Origin: Lysinibacillus odysseyi 34hs-1 = NBRC 100172
GTDB taxonomy: Bacteria; Bacillota; Bacilli; Bacillales_A; Planococcaceae
Length of the DNA stretch: 64,000 bases
Direction of reading: 5' to 3'
Assembly (NCBI RefSeq): GCF_001591965.1
Contig: NZ_BCVX01000005.1
Location: 234,355-298,354, forward strand
The notes under the pieces are model-generated. The model searched no databases. It was given only the letters and a program-made list of their open reading frames with translations, and was not told the DNA's origin. Made by a program: the position numbers and the translations under genes. Shown here piece by piece: positions 46,427 to 54,724 of this stretch. The first letter of the stretch is position 1. Every line of letters begins with the position of its first letter.

Positions 46427-46449
46427 CGCTGTGTCGCACAGCGGTTTTT
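46427..46449 (+). terminator. Terminator of the copy B minor pilin genes
   Basis: CGCTGTG-TCG-CACAGCG followed by GTTTTT, about 55 bases after the last stop codon. Confidence 0.8.
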
Positions 46450-46480
46450 CCTATTCGCCCCCTCCCCTTAACACAAACAA

Positions 46481-46515
46481 AAAAAAGCGTTGAAGCCCTT
46501 CCGCTTCAACGCTTT
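46481..46515 (-). terminator. Terminator of glnA
   Basis: AAAGCGTTGAAGC pairs perfectly with GCTTCAACGCTTT, just after the glnA stop, with T-run leftward. Confidence 0.9.
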
Positions 46516-46524
46516 CCCTATTTA

Positions 46525-47859
46525 TTAATACATTTTCATATACATGTCACGTTCCCATTGGTGTACAGTTGTACGGAACATTTCCGATTCGATTTCTTTC
46601 GCTTCACGGAAGTTTTCGTAGATGTGTTCACCAAGGGCGTTTTTCACGATTTCGTCCTGTGCAAGTAATTCTAATGCATCGTCAAGGGATGCTGGCAAGT
46701 TGTCGATACCGTTTGCTTTACGTTCTTGTTCACTCATCACGTAGATGTTGCGGTTGATCGCCGGTGGCGGCGTCATTTTCTGACGGATTCCTTCTAGACC
46801 AGCTTCCAAAATAACTGCCATTGCCAAATATGGGTTGGCAGATGGGTCTACCGAACGTACTTCGACACGTGTTGATACACCGCGTGAAGATGGGATACGG
46901 ATAAGTGGTGAACGGTTTTGTGCAGACCATGCTACGTAACATGGCGCCTCATATCCCGGAACTAAACGTTTGTACGAGTTAATTGTTGGGTTGATGACAG
47001 CTGTAAAACCTTTTACGTGCGCAAGAACACCAGCCATAAATTGCATTGCTGTTTCAGATAAGCCTAGCTCTGTTGATTCATCAAAGAATGCATTTTCTTT
47101 TCCTTTGAATAAAGAAACGTTAAAGTGCATACCTGATCCAGCTTCGCCGAATAATGGCTTCGGCATGAATGTCGCGTGCAGACCGTGTTTGCGGGCAATT
47201 GTTTTTACTACTAATTTGAATGTTTGAATATTATCACATGCAGTTATAGCGTCTGCGTATTTGAAGTCAATTTCGTGCTGGCCTGGTGCAACCTCATGGT
47301 GAGATGCTTCAATTTCAAAGCCCATTTCTTCAAGCTCCAGCACGATATCACGACGGCAGTTTTCCCCAAGGTCAGTTGGTGCCAAGTCGAAGTAACCGCC
47401 ATGGTCGTTTACTTCTAATGTCGGCTCGCCTTTTTGATCAAGCTTGAATAGGAAGAATTCCGGCTCAGGTCCTAAGTTAAAGTCTGTAAACCCTAGTTCC
47501 TCCATCTCTTTTAAAATACGCTTTAAGTTTGAACGCGGGTCGCCGGCGAACGGTGTACCGTCTGGACGTGCGATGTCACAGATAAAGCGTGCTACCTTTC
47601 CTTTTTCCGCAGTCCAAGGGAAGATCATGAATGTATCATAATCTGGGAATAGATACATATCTGATTCTTCAATACGTACAAATCCTTCAATGGAAGAACC
47701 GTCAAACATCATTTTATTGTCCAGTGCTTTATCAAGTTGGCTTACTGGAATCTCAACGTTTTTAATCGTTCCCAAAATATCTGTAAATTGTAAACGAATG
47801 AATTTTACTTCTTGTTCCTGCACGAGACGTTTAATATCTTCTTTTGTGTATTTAACCAA
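46525..47859 (-). CDS. glnA: Glutamine synthetase type I
   Basis: Makes glutamine from glutamate, ammonia and ATP, the main ammonium assimilation step in Bacillales. The 444-residue protein is the short GSI-alpha form: 'FDGSSIEGF' (about 55), the catalytic 'PEPEFFLFK' (about 130), the ATP-binding '[18 protein letters not shown]' (about 235) and '[13 protein letters not shown]' (about 315). The adenylylation-site region of enteric enzymes is absent, in line with feedback control through GlnR. It is the second gene after glnR. Confidence 0.98.
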   Translation of the reverse strand: MVKYTKEDIKRLVQEQEVKFIRLQFTDILGTIKNVEIPVSQLDKALDNKMMFDGSSIEGFVRIEESDMYLFPDYDTFMIFPWTAEKGKVARFICDIARPDGTPFAGDPRSNLKRILKEMEELGFTDFNLGPEPEFFLFKLDQKGEPTLEVNDHGGYFDLAPTDLGENCRRDIVLELEEMGFEIEASHHEVAPGQHEIDFKYADAITACDNIQTFKLVVKTIARKHGLHATFMPKPLFGEAGSGMHFNVSLFKGKENAFFDESTELGLSETAMQFMAGVLAHVKGFTAVINPTINSYKRLVPGYEAPCYVAWSAQNRSPLIRIPSSRGVSTRVEVRSVDPSANPYLAMAVILEAGLEGIRQKMTPPPAINRNIYVMSEQERKANGIDNLPASLDDALELLAQDEIVKNALGEHIYENFREAKEIESEMFRTTVHQWERDMYMKMY

Positions 47860-47953
47860 AATTTCACACTCCTAAAATGTTTAAGCTGTCCGAGGAATTC
47901 CCTCATCGTTATATAATTTACACACTTATGTACCATAACGGCAACTCTCCCCT

Positions 47954-48007
47954 GCTTCTCCATCAGCGCCATTCGCCTTCGTGCTACTAGACGGCTGATG
48001 GGAAAGC
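47954..48007 (-). other. Hairpin between glnR and glnA
   Basis: GCTTCTCCATCAGC and GCTGATGGGAAAGC pair in 12 of 14 positions across 26 bases in the 170-base glnR-glnA gap. There is no U-run. It may be a processing or stabilising site that raises glnA over glnR, or a weak attenuator. Confidence 0.45.
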
Positions 48008-48029
48008 AGATGAATAGAAATTTACCGTT

Positions 48030-48410
48030 TTATTGGTAAAAGCGCGATAAATTCCCTTGACGTACTGATGTTTTCTGCATACGTTGCGCCTGGCGCATTT
48101 CCTCGCGTAATATTTTACGGAGTTCGCCATCTGTAATTTCTTTTGCCTGCGCCTGGACAGCCGGGTCATTTTTCATTTCGAATACTTTTTTAATACCCGC
48201 CATGTTTACACCCTGTTCAAGCATATCCTTGATTTCCAATAAGGTATCGACGTCGTTTAAACTAAACATACGGCGATTCCCTTCCGTACGGTGTGGCTGA
48301 ATTAATTCATGTTCCTCATAATAGCGGATCTGCCGTGCTGTCAGCTCTGTCAATTGCATAACAATACTGATCGGCAAAAGCGGCATTGTTCTTCTGATTT
48401 CACTACTCAT
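48030..48410 (-). CDS. glnR: MerR-type nitrogen repressor GlnR
   Basis: Represses glnRA and other nitrogen genes when glutamine synthetase is feedback-inhibited. The 126-residue protein has the MerR helix-turn-helix ('LTARQIRYYEEHELIQPHR', about residues 22-40), dimerisation helix, and a C-terminal tail that in B. subtilis senses GlnA ('RQGNLSRFYQ' here). The promoter carries GlnR boxes, so autoregulation is expected. ynbB lies upstream in the same region, as in B. subtilis. Confidence 0.96.
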   Translation of the reverse strand: MSSEIRRTMPLLPISIVMQLTELTARQIRYYEEHELIQPHRTEGNRRMFSLNDVDTLLEIKDMLEQGVNMAGIKKVFEMKNDPAVQAQAKEITDGELRKILREEMRQAQRMQKTSVRQGNLSRFYQ

Positions 48411-48432
48411 TCAATCCACCTCCCTTACTGTT

Positions 48433-48483
48433 ATATTACTCTTTGTCACATTCATTGTCAATCACATGTCAGAAAAACTAACA
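48433..48483 (-). promoter_or_regulatory. glnR promoter with GlnR boxes
   Basis: On the minus strand TTGACA (48456-48461) and TAATAT (48433-48438) are spaced by 17 bases. TGTTA-N7-TGACA at 48467-48483 is a perfect match to the GlnR/TnrA site TGTNA-N7-TNACA; a second, imperfect site (one good half) covers 48444-48460 inside the promoter. This two-site layout is that of B. subtilis glnRA. Confidence 0.8.
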
Positions 48484-48669
48484 CACTATGAAAAAAACAC
48501 ACAAAAACATAGGCAAAAGAGCGAATAATTCTATTTCTCTTATTATTCTCCTAATTTCTGTTTCATAAATCTCTATTTCAAAACTCAAGGAAATAGTCAA
48601 TACATCCAGCTTTAGGTGACCTTAGAAGAATATTCACCTTCCCTTCTTCCACTCTTTATTAATTGTTAA

Positions 48670-48698
48670 ATAAAAAAGTACCCAAAATGGGTACTTTA
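48670..48698 (-). terminator. Terminator of the gene at 48696-49241
   Basis: AAAGTACCC pairs with GGGTACTTT, overlapping the stop codon, followed leftward by TTTTTT. The 180 bases between this and glnR show nothing else. Confidence 0.85.
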
Positions 48699-49241
48699 CT
48701 CATGGTAATTTTCTTTGTAAGAAACTCCATATTGACGAATTGTCGCCAACAGCTTTCCTCTTGCCTCTTTTAGCTGTCCGTTTTCTGCAATATCAAATGC
48801 ACGGCCATCTCTCATATGAAAAATATAATAGCTCCCATCTTTATCATCTGATTCATACACAATGCTCTTCATATCTTCCCAGTAATAGTTTTTCACATGC
48901 CCATACACAAGCATTTCTATTCCGCTTTCCTGAAATGCGATATAGTTGCGCTGCGACTGAAAAAAGATAAGCAATGTGCATAAGAGCAATACAGTACCCA
49001 GTACATATGTGTACCGGCTACGCTTCCATGCCAGGAGCATTAAAACAACGACAAGTCCTGAGAACCCTATCCCGAGCAGTACGAAATTCCGCATCGGAAT
49101 AAGCATCAGCCAGCTTTCGATATGTATATAGATTGTTTCAAAGTAAGCGAGCGGTATAAAGAATGTAAAAAATGGCGTGAGAATAGTCAAAGCTAGCGCA
49201 AACACAATTAACTTTACCTGAACACTTATCTCCCCTAACAT
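48696..49241 (-). CDS. Membrane protein of unknown function
   Basis: A 181-residue protein not recognised as any named family. It has three transmembrane segments (about residues 9-36, 52-70 and 78-94) and a C-terminal soluble part of about 80 residues beginning near 'YIAFQESGIEM' with alternating strands, reminiscent of the small PH-like domains that follow helices in some Firmicutes membrane proteins. AAAGGGG lies before the ATG. It stands between a ResA-like gene and glnR, with its own terminator. Confidence 0.75.
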   Translation of the reverse strand: MLGEISVQVKLIVFALALTILTPFFTFFIPLAYFETIYIHIESWLMLIPMRNFVLLGIGFSGLVVVLMLLAWKRSRYTYVLGTVLLLCTLLIFFQSQRNYIAFQESGIEMLVYGHVKNYYWEDMKSIVYESDDKDGSYYIFHMRDGRAFDIAENGQLKEARGKLLATIRQYGVSYKENYHE

Positions 49242-49288
49242 ATCATTCCCCTTTACATATGTTGTACGTGCGGATTAACAGCTCCCCG

Positions 49289-49816
49289 CTACATTTGCTG
49301 CATATACGAATCAAGCATCGCTTTGTCCAGGGATCCTTCAACTTTCATCTGGATAACACCTTCCTCGTTAAGAAAATAGGTGCTTGGAATATTTAAGACC
49401 TGGTATGCCTTCGAAACATCTCCTGTTTGATCGAGCAGTACCGGGAACGTTAATCCGTACTTATCTACAAAGGCAGAAACCGTTTCAAGCTTTGCATCCT
49501 TATTTGTCATATTAACGGCCACTACAACGACATCATCATGGGCAGCATCATAGGCTTCAAAGATTGGCATCTCTTCTCTGCATGGCCCGCACCATGTTGC
49601 CCAGAAGTTCAGGATGACCTTCTTCCCCTTTACATCTTTCAGACTCATTGGGTCACCGTCAAGTGTCTCTAATTTAAACTGCGGCGGTGTATCTCCCTGC
49701 TCAACACCTGTACCGTTATCCGTCAGCCCATATTCAACGGCTGGCTTGCGTAAACCGGTCCAGGCTGCTATCCCAATTAATATGACAATAAACGCTACCC
49801 CAATCCATTTTTTCAA
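49289..49816 (-). CDS. Membrane-anchored thiol-disulfide oxidoreductase (ResA/TlpA type)
   Basis: A 175-residue extracytoplasmic thioredoxin-fold protein. One N-terminal anchor (about 4-20) is followed by the fold with the redox centre 'WATWCGPCREEMP' (about residue 75) and the cis-Pro in 'LNIPSTYF'. ResA reduces apocytochrome c and StoA acts in spore cortex formation; I cannot choose between them, and no cytochrome or ccs genes are adjacent. It starts at a TTG behind GGAGGTG. Confidence 0.88.
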   Translation of the reverse strand: MKKWIGVAFIVILIGIAAWTGLRKPAVEYGLTDNGTGVEQGDTPPQFKLETLDGDPMSLKDVKGKKVILNFWATWCGPCREEMPIFEAYDAAHDDVVVVAVNMTNKDAKLETVSAFVDKYGLTFPVLLDQTGDVSKAYQVLNIPSTYFLNEEGVIQMKVEGSLDKAMLDSYMQQM

Positions 49817-49881
49817 TATAAAACACCTCCACCGCTAGCATAGCATAAGGTGGAGGCGGAGTTGTGATGTTTACGTGAACA

Positions 49882-51129
49882 TTATTTTAACGCTTGTACC
49901 GCACAGCATATTGCATATTTTACATGCTCATATGTCAGCCCGCCCTGGATGAACGCTGTATATGGCGGACGAATCGGGCCATCAGCTGTCAGCTCTATGC
50001 TTGAGCCTTGAATAAATGTACCAGCTGCCATAATAACATCATCCTCATAGCCCGGCATATAGGCAGGTTCCGGTGCAAAATGCGCATTAATAGGAGATGC
50101 GGCCTGGATTTGACGACAGAAAGCGACCATTTGTTCAGCTGTCTGAAATGATACGGACTGAATCAGGTCAGTACGCTCGTCTGTATAATGAGGCGAAGTA
50201 GTCATTCCCATTTCCTCCAGCATCGCTGCTGTAAAAATCGCCCCCTTTAATGCTTGTGCTACCGTATGTGGAGCCATAAAGAAGCCTTGATAGAAATCTG
50301 CCAATGTGTTTAATGTGGCACCTGCTTCTGCCCCAATGCCTGGAGAAGTCATACGATAGGCACATTTTTCCACCAAATCTGCACGGCCGGCAATATATCC
50401 CCCGATTTTTGCGAGTCCTCCGCCCGGGTTCTTGATAAGCGAGCCTGCCATTAAATCCGCGCCTACTTCTGTCGGCTCCAGTGCCTCTACAAATTCACCG
50501 TAGCAATTATCAACAAAAATAACGGCATTCGGGGCAATGGCACGAATTTGTTTTACCATTTCAGCAATTTGTGCCACCGTGAATGAAGGGCGTGTCGCAT
50601 AGCCCTTTGAACGCTGGATGGCGACCATTTTTGTCTGTTCGTTCACTTTCTGCTTAACGCCGTCCCAATCGATTTCTTTATTATCTACTAAATCCACATG
50701 GCTATAGTGGATGCCAAAATCTTTCAACGAGCCTGTATCTTTCTCGCCGCCGTCTACTATAGACTGCAGTGTGTCGTACGGTTTTCCGGTAATATATACT
50801 AGATGATCCCCCGGACGCAGCACACCGAACAAGCTCAGTGTTATAGCGTGCGTACCAGAAATAATTTGCGGGCGGACAATTGCTGCCTCTGTACCGAACA
50901 CTTCTGCATAGACACGTTCTAGATTATCCCGCCCCTCATCGTCATATCCATAGCCGCTCGATGGATGCAGATGATAATCGCTTACCTGATGCTTACGGAA
51001 CGCTGCCAGCACTTTTTGCTGATTGAAGAACGCCATATCATCTACTCTTTTATGGTAAGGAAGAACAAGCTCTTCCACTTTTTTGGCTAATGCCAATGTA
51101 TCGTTTGTTAATATGGTCTGAAATGCCAT
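49882..51129 (-). CDS. ynbB: Methionine gamma-lyase family PLP protein YnbB
   Basis: A 415-residue pyridoxal-phosphate enzyme of the 'aluminium resistance protein' family. 'HPSSGYGYDDEGRDNLERV' is the N-terminal signature, 'FVDNCYGEFVE' holds the cofactor-binding Asp, and 'AGSLIKNPGGGLAK' the Lys that forms the Schiff base. Its reaction in vivo is not settled; relation to cystathionine lyases suggests a sulfur amino acid substrate. In B. subtilis ynbB lies directly before glnR; here two genes have come in between. Confidence 0.93.
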   Translation of the reverse strand: MAFQTILTNDTLALAKKVEELVLPYHKRVDDMAFFNQQKVLAAFRKHQVSDYHLHPSSGYGYDDEGRDNLERVYAEVFGTEAAIVRPQIISGTHAITLSLFGVLRPGDHLVYITGKPYDTLQSIVDGGEKDTGSLKDFGIHYSHVDLVDNKEIDWDGVKQKVNEQTKMVAIQRSKGYATRPSFTVAQIAEMVKQIRAIAPNAVIFVDNCYGEFVEALEPTEVGADLMAGSLIKNPGGGLAKIGGYIAGRADLVEKCAYRMTSPGIGAEAGATLNTLADFYQGFFMAPHTVAQALKGAIFTAAMLEEMGMTTSPHYTDERTDLIQSVSFQTAEQMVAFCRQIQAASPINAHFAPEPAYMPGYEDDVIMAAGTFIQGSSIELTADGPIRPPYTAFIQGGLTYEHVKYAICCAVQALK

Positions 51130-51260
51130 GATGACTCTCCTATCTTTTATATTCCTCTACCATCTTATCAATTCGAAAGGATGCGTCAACTATTTCATAT
51201 TGCCGAGTTGCTTAAAACCTGCTATTCTCAAGGTTCAGAAATTGTTTAGGAGGCTTTTTT

Positions 51261-51869
51261 GTGGCTTGGACTTTTTTTAGTGTTATTGGAACTGTGGCGT
51301 TCGCGATATCTGGTGCGATTATCGCTATGGAAGAAGAATATGACCTTTTTGGTGTCTATATATTGGGGATTGTTACCGCTTTTGGCGGCGGGGCCATCCG
51401 GAATGTACTAATCGGTTTACCTGTTTCTACCCTATGGAACCAGGAAATGCTGTTTCAGATTACATTGGTCGCCATTTTACTGTTCTTCCTTATGCCCCAC
51501 CATCTTATTAAACATTGGAACCGTTGGGGAAACATTACGGATGCCATCGGATTGGCCGCTTTTTCTATTCAGGGGGCGATGCATGCAGTCAGACTGGAGC
51601 TGCCGCTGAGTGCGGTAATCGTAGCAGCCATCTTAACAGGCTGCGGCGGAGGCATTATCCGTGATTTGCTCGCTGGAAGAAAGCCACTTGTGCTGCGGGA
51701 TGAAATATATGCATTATGGGCAGCTATTGCGGGACTGCTCATCGGAATGCAGCTTATGATAAACGACTGGTTATTATACGGATTGTTTGCAGTCATTATC
51801 TTCTGCCGCTATATGTCCTACTCACGGAAATGGCAGCTGCCCCGTAAAAAACTATATATCGAAAAGTAG
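51261..51869 (+). CDS. TRIC-type cation channel family protein (UPF0126)
   Basis: A 202-residue membrane protein with seven predicted helices arranged as two repeats. Each repeat holds the glycine-rich pore motif: 'VTAFGGGAIRNVLIG' (about 40) and 'LTGCGGGIIRDLLAG' (about 125). Bacterial members form trimeric channels for K+ and related ions. It starts at a GTG behind AGGAGG. Confidence 0.88.
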   Translation: MAWTFFSVIGTVAFAISGAIIAMEEEYDLFGVYILGIVTAFGGGAIRNVLIGLPVSTLWNQEMLFQITLVAILLFFLMPHHLIKHWNRWGNITDAIGLAAFSIQGAMHAVRLELPLSAVIVAAILTGCGGGIIRDLLAGRKPLVLRDEIYALWAAIAGLLIGMQLMINDWLLYGLFAVIIFCRYMSYSRKWQLPRKKLYIEK

Positions 51870-51886
51870 GATAGGCAGCATCTGCT

Positions 51887-51912
51887 AAAGAGAAAAATTT
51901 GTTCTCTTTTAT
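51887..51912 (+). terminator. Terminator of the TRIC gene
   Basis: AAAGAGAA pairs with TTCTCTTT across seven bases and is followed by TATTT, 18 bases after the stop codon. Confidence 0.8.
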
Positions 51913-51953
51913 TTGGCGGATCGTCTTTTGATTTCTCATCTTTTCCAAAAGAA

Positions 51954-52207
51954 AAAGGCACAGCAAAAAGCTGGGCCTTCCAGAGTGAAGACAAAGTCTT
52001 TTTACGACTTTGTCTTTACGTATTTTTAGTTAATACAAAAGAGATGGTGTCCCCAGCCTGTCTTGAAAACGCTTGCCAGACAAGGCGCGCTGACGAGTGA
52101 AGACGCGAATAGAACCTGAGTTCATGAGCGGACGAGCGAGACAAGCAACGCAGGATGAAAGCGTTTGTCAACAGGATGAAAGGCACAGCAAAAGCTGTGC
52201 CTTTCAT
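51954..52207. repeat. Palindromic intergenic element with flanking terminator-like hairpins
   Basis: A gene-free stretch of dense symmetry. Two hairpins sharing GGCACAGCAAAA (51954-51979 and 52176-52207; the second is a perfect 14-bp stem and probably ends the rhodanese gene) flank a perfect 11-bp hairpin (51988-52016) and an imperfect 119-base palindrome (52057-52175) whose ends read CCTGT-N3-GAAAACGC and GCGTTTGTC-AACAGG. This looks like a REP/BIME-like or MITE-derived repeat. Reading frames over it are symmetry artefacts. Confidence 0.6.
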
Positions 52208-52211
52208 CTTA

Positions 52212-52514
52212 TTATTTAAACTCCAACTCTCCGTCGTATGCCATCATACCGCCTTCTAAATTCGTAACGTCAAAGCCCTGTTCCTCTAAATATTCACATG
52301 CATTGGCACTGCGTACGCCGCCTTTACATACAAGAATATAAGCCTTTGACTTGTCGAGTTCTTCTGCGCGTGCCGGAATATCACCAAGTGGAATATGCTT
52401 TGCACCAGGGATCGTGCCCTGTTCTACTTCGAAGTCCTCACGTACATCGATTACATTTAAATCTTCATTTGCATCCAGTAGATTCAATAACTCATCTGTT
52501 GTCATTGTTTTCAT
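52212..52514 (-). CDS. Single-domain rhodanese-like protein
   Basis: A 100-residue cytosolic sulfurtransferase-type domain. 'LNVIDVREDFEVEQGTIPGA' is the CH2A-like start and the active-site loop is 'VCKGGVRS' (Cys near residue 67), so the persulfide-forming cysteine is present. Typical of small rhodaneses such as YqhL that carry sulfane sulfur; the partner is not shown. The start lies after AGGAGG; a longer reading is not supported. Confidence 0.92.
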   Translation of the reverse strand: MKTMTTDELLNLLDANEDLNVIDVREDFEVEQGTIPGAKHIPLGDIPARAEELDKSKAYILVCKGGVRSANACEYLEEQGFDVTNLEGGMMAYDGELEFK

Positions 52515-52592
52515 ACTATTCGCCTCCTCTATCAGCATTCCTTGTCATTATAAGGGATACAAGAGGAGGTTGCCAGTGGCGCGATGAAATTA

Positions 52593-52817
52593 CTATTCTT
52601 CTGCATTCAGTGTTACTTGCTTAGCAGGGGCAAATGTAGAGATGGCATGTTTATAGATGAGATTCTGCTTACCCTCTGATTCCAACAATACGGTAAAATT
52701 ATCATATGATTTAATAAGGCCTTTAAGTTGGAAGCCATTCAAAAGGAAAACTGTTACGAAAACATTGTTTTTCCGCAAATGATTTAAAAATGTGTCCTGT
52801 AAATTCATTGATTTCAC
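52593..52817 (-). CDS. hfq: RNA chaperone Hfq
   Basis: Hexameric Sm-fold protein that binds sRNA and mRNA. The 74-residue protein is the short Gram-positive form: '[13 protein letters not shown]' (helix), '[19 protein letters not shown]' (Sm1) and '[10 protein letters not shown]' (Sm2, with the YKH motif of the RNA-binding pocket). It lies 81 bases after miaA in the same direction, the order found in most bacteria. Confidence 0.96.
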   Translation of the reverse strand: MKSMNLQDTFLNHLRKNNVFVTVFLLNGFQLKGLIKSYDNFTVLLESEGKQNLIYKHAISTFAPAKQVTLNAEE

Positions 52818-52898
52818 GAGAGCTCCCCCTGGTCATTATATTTCTATAACTGTACTATTCGGCATTAATATAGATATTCCTTCAAAATAAAGAAAAAA

Positions 52899-53798
52899 CT
52901 AGAAAAACTTTTTTACTTCTTCTATATCACCTGTTACCCAGTTTACATCCATCTTGTTACGGAAATAGGTTAGCTGGCGTTTCGCATAGCGTCTGGAATT
53001 CTGTTTGATTGCTTCTACCGCTTCTTCCAACGTACATCTGTCATCAAAATAGGCGAACAGCTCTTTATAACCGATCGCTTTTACAGCCTGCGTATCACGG
53101 ATGCCTTCATCGTAAAGGGCTCTCGCTTCTTCGAGCAAGCCTTTTTCCATCATGATGTCTACACGTAAGTTAATGCGTTCGTATAGTTTTTCCCGGTCCA
53201 TATCCAGGCCGAAAATCAGATGATTATACAACGGTATATCACCGCGGTTATGTTCCTCGTTGGCCTTTGACGTACCGCTGAGCTCCGCCATTTCCAATGC
53301 GCGAATGACACGGCGCGTATTATTAGGATGAATCGTTTCTGCTGTCTTTGGATCGATTGCGACTAAACGCGCATGCATCGCTTCCGGCCCCATCTTTTCC
53401 AGCTCTTCATAATATACTTTTCGGGCCTCTTCATCTATTTCATCTTTAGTAAATTGGAAATCATAAAGAACCGACTGTACGTAAAGCCCTGTACCCCCAA
53501 CAATAATCGGAAGCTTACCCCGTTTTGTTATTTCCTTCATTTTAGCCCGGACAAGCTGCTGGTATTCAGCAACCGAAAAATTTTCCGTCGGTTCCTTTAT
53601 ATCGAGCAAATGATGGGGAATTCCTTGCATTTCCTCTTCGGTAATCTTTGCTGTGCCGATATCAAGTCTTTTGTATACTTGCATGGCATCTCCATTTATT
53701 ATTTCTCCATCCAGCAAAGACGCCAGCTTAATGCTTAATGCTGTCTTTCCTGATGCTGTAGGGCCTATGATGGCCACTACGTCAAATTGTTTGTCCAT
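52899..53798 (-). CDS. miaA: tRNA dimethylallyltransferase
   Basis: Adds the isopentenyl group to A37 of tRNAs that read UNN codons. The 299-residue protein shows the P-loop '[10 protein letters not shown]' (about 12), '[18 protein letters not shown]' (about 36), '[17 protein letters not shown]' (about 102) and '[13 protein letters not shown]' near the end. Its first 17 bases overlap the end of the upstream hydrolase gene, so they share one transcript. Confidence 0.96.
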   Translation of the reverse strand: MDKQFDVVAIIGPTASGKTALSIKLASLLDGEIINGDAMQVYKRLDIGTAKITEEEMQGIPHHLLDIKEPTENFSVAEYQQLVRAKMKEITKRGKLPIIVGGTGLYVQSVLYDFQFTKDEIDEEARKVYYEELEKMGPEAMHARLVAIDPKTAETIHPNNTRRVIRALEMAELSGTSKANEEHNRGDIPLYNHLIFGLDMDREKLYERINLRVDIMMEKGLLEEARALYDEGIRDTQAVKAIGYKELFAYFDDRCTLEEAVEAIKQNSRRYAKRQLTYFRNKMDVNWVTGDIEEVKKFF

Positions 53799-54711
53799 GT
53801 TTTAACCACCGTATTATTACATCGTAAACTTGTTCTTTATTTGTTTCGTTTAAAATTTCATGGCGCAGACCTTCAAATATATGAACACATACATTTTCCA
53901 GGCCAGCCTCCCTCAGCTGCTCCGCAACCTTGAAAACTCCCTTGCCGTAATTACCTACCGGATCGGCGCTGCCACTGATGAGTAAAACAGGCAGATCATG
54001 CCGAATTCTCGCATTTTCTGACGGTTTTCCGACTAGCTGAATCCCGTATGTCAGATCCGCAAAAAATTGATTTGTCGGCGTAAATCCGCATTTCGGGTCT
54101 TCAATATAGGTCTGGACAGCACTTGTGTCACGGCTTAACCAATCGTAAGCTGTATTAGGATTTAAAATCGATTTATTGAAGCTGCCAAAACTCATCTCCG
54201 TCATAAACTCACTTCGCACCTTTTTCCCCTTTGTCAGCGCCAGCATATTCGCAACCCTATTTCCGACAGCGTGCATCGGTGTAGACGTGCCTGTACCGCA
54301 TAAAATCAGCGCCTTGATCGTGGAGCTGAAAAGCTGGGCATAGCGCCGTGCAATAAACGATCCCATTGAATGCCCAAATAAAATCATCGGCGGTAGATCA
54401 CGGCCTTTCCGAACGAGCTGGGTGACCTCAAAAACATCCCTTACAACACGCTCAAACCCTTTTCGTTCACTAAAAAACCCAAGTTGCCCACCCCGGTCAA
54501 CCGTTTTTCCGTGGCCCCGGTGGTCATGCAAGGATACAAAATAGCCGATTTCCGCCAATACCTCTGCATAGGCATCATAACGTGCGCCATGCTCGGCCAT
54601 GCCATGCAGAATATGGACATGACCCCGTACAGGTGTACGTTTAGGCTCATATATCGCTGCATACACTTCCTGGCCGTCACTCATTTTGAAAAACTTTTCT
54701 TGTCTCGCCAT
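53782..54711 (-). CDS. Alpha/beta hydrolase, monoacylglycerol lipase/lysophospholipase type
   Basis: A 309-residue cytosolic serine hydrolase. '[14 protein letters not shown]' and '[11 protein letters not shown]' are the monoglyceride-lipase motifs, the nucleophile lies in '[12 protein letters not shown]' (about residue 113), the acid in '[11 protein letters not shown]' and the His in 'GLRHEILNE'. AAAGGGGG precedes the ATG. It sits between mutL and miaA, which are more often adjacent, so it may be a later insertion into the operon. The substrate is not known. Confidence 0.9.
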   Translation of the reverse strand: MARQEKFFKMSDGQEVYAAIYEPKRTPVRGHVHILHGMAEHGARYDAYAEVLAEIGYFVSLHDHRGHGKTVDRGGQLGFFSERKGFERVVRDVFEVTQLVRKGRDLPPMILFGHSMGSFIARRYAQLFSSTIKALILCGTGTSTPMHAVGNRVANMLALTKGKKVRSEFMTEMSFGSFNKSILNPNTAYDWLSRDTSAVQTYIEDPKCGFTPTNQFFADLTYGIQLVGKPSENARIRHDLPVLLISGSADPVGNYGKGVFKVAEQLREAGLENVCVHIFEGLRHEILNETNKEQVYDVIIRWLKHGQTI

Positions 54712-54724
54712 TTATATCCCCCTT

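Noticed and set aside
52061..52170. CcpA cre-like sequences (TGAAAACGCTTGCC and TGAAAGCGTTTGTC)
   Set aside because: Both are the arms of the imperfect palindrome, deviate from the cre consensus at the end, and lie downstream of genes instead of at a promoter.
52016..52207. 63-codon reading frame in the palindromic element
   Set aside because: It lies wholly inside the symmetric repeat, has no ribosome site, and its sequence is what the hairpins dictate.
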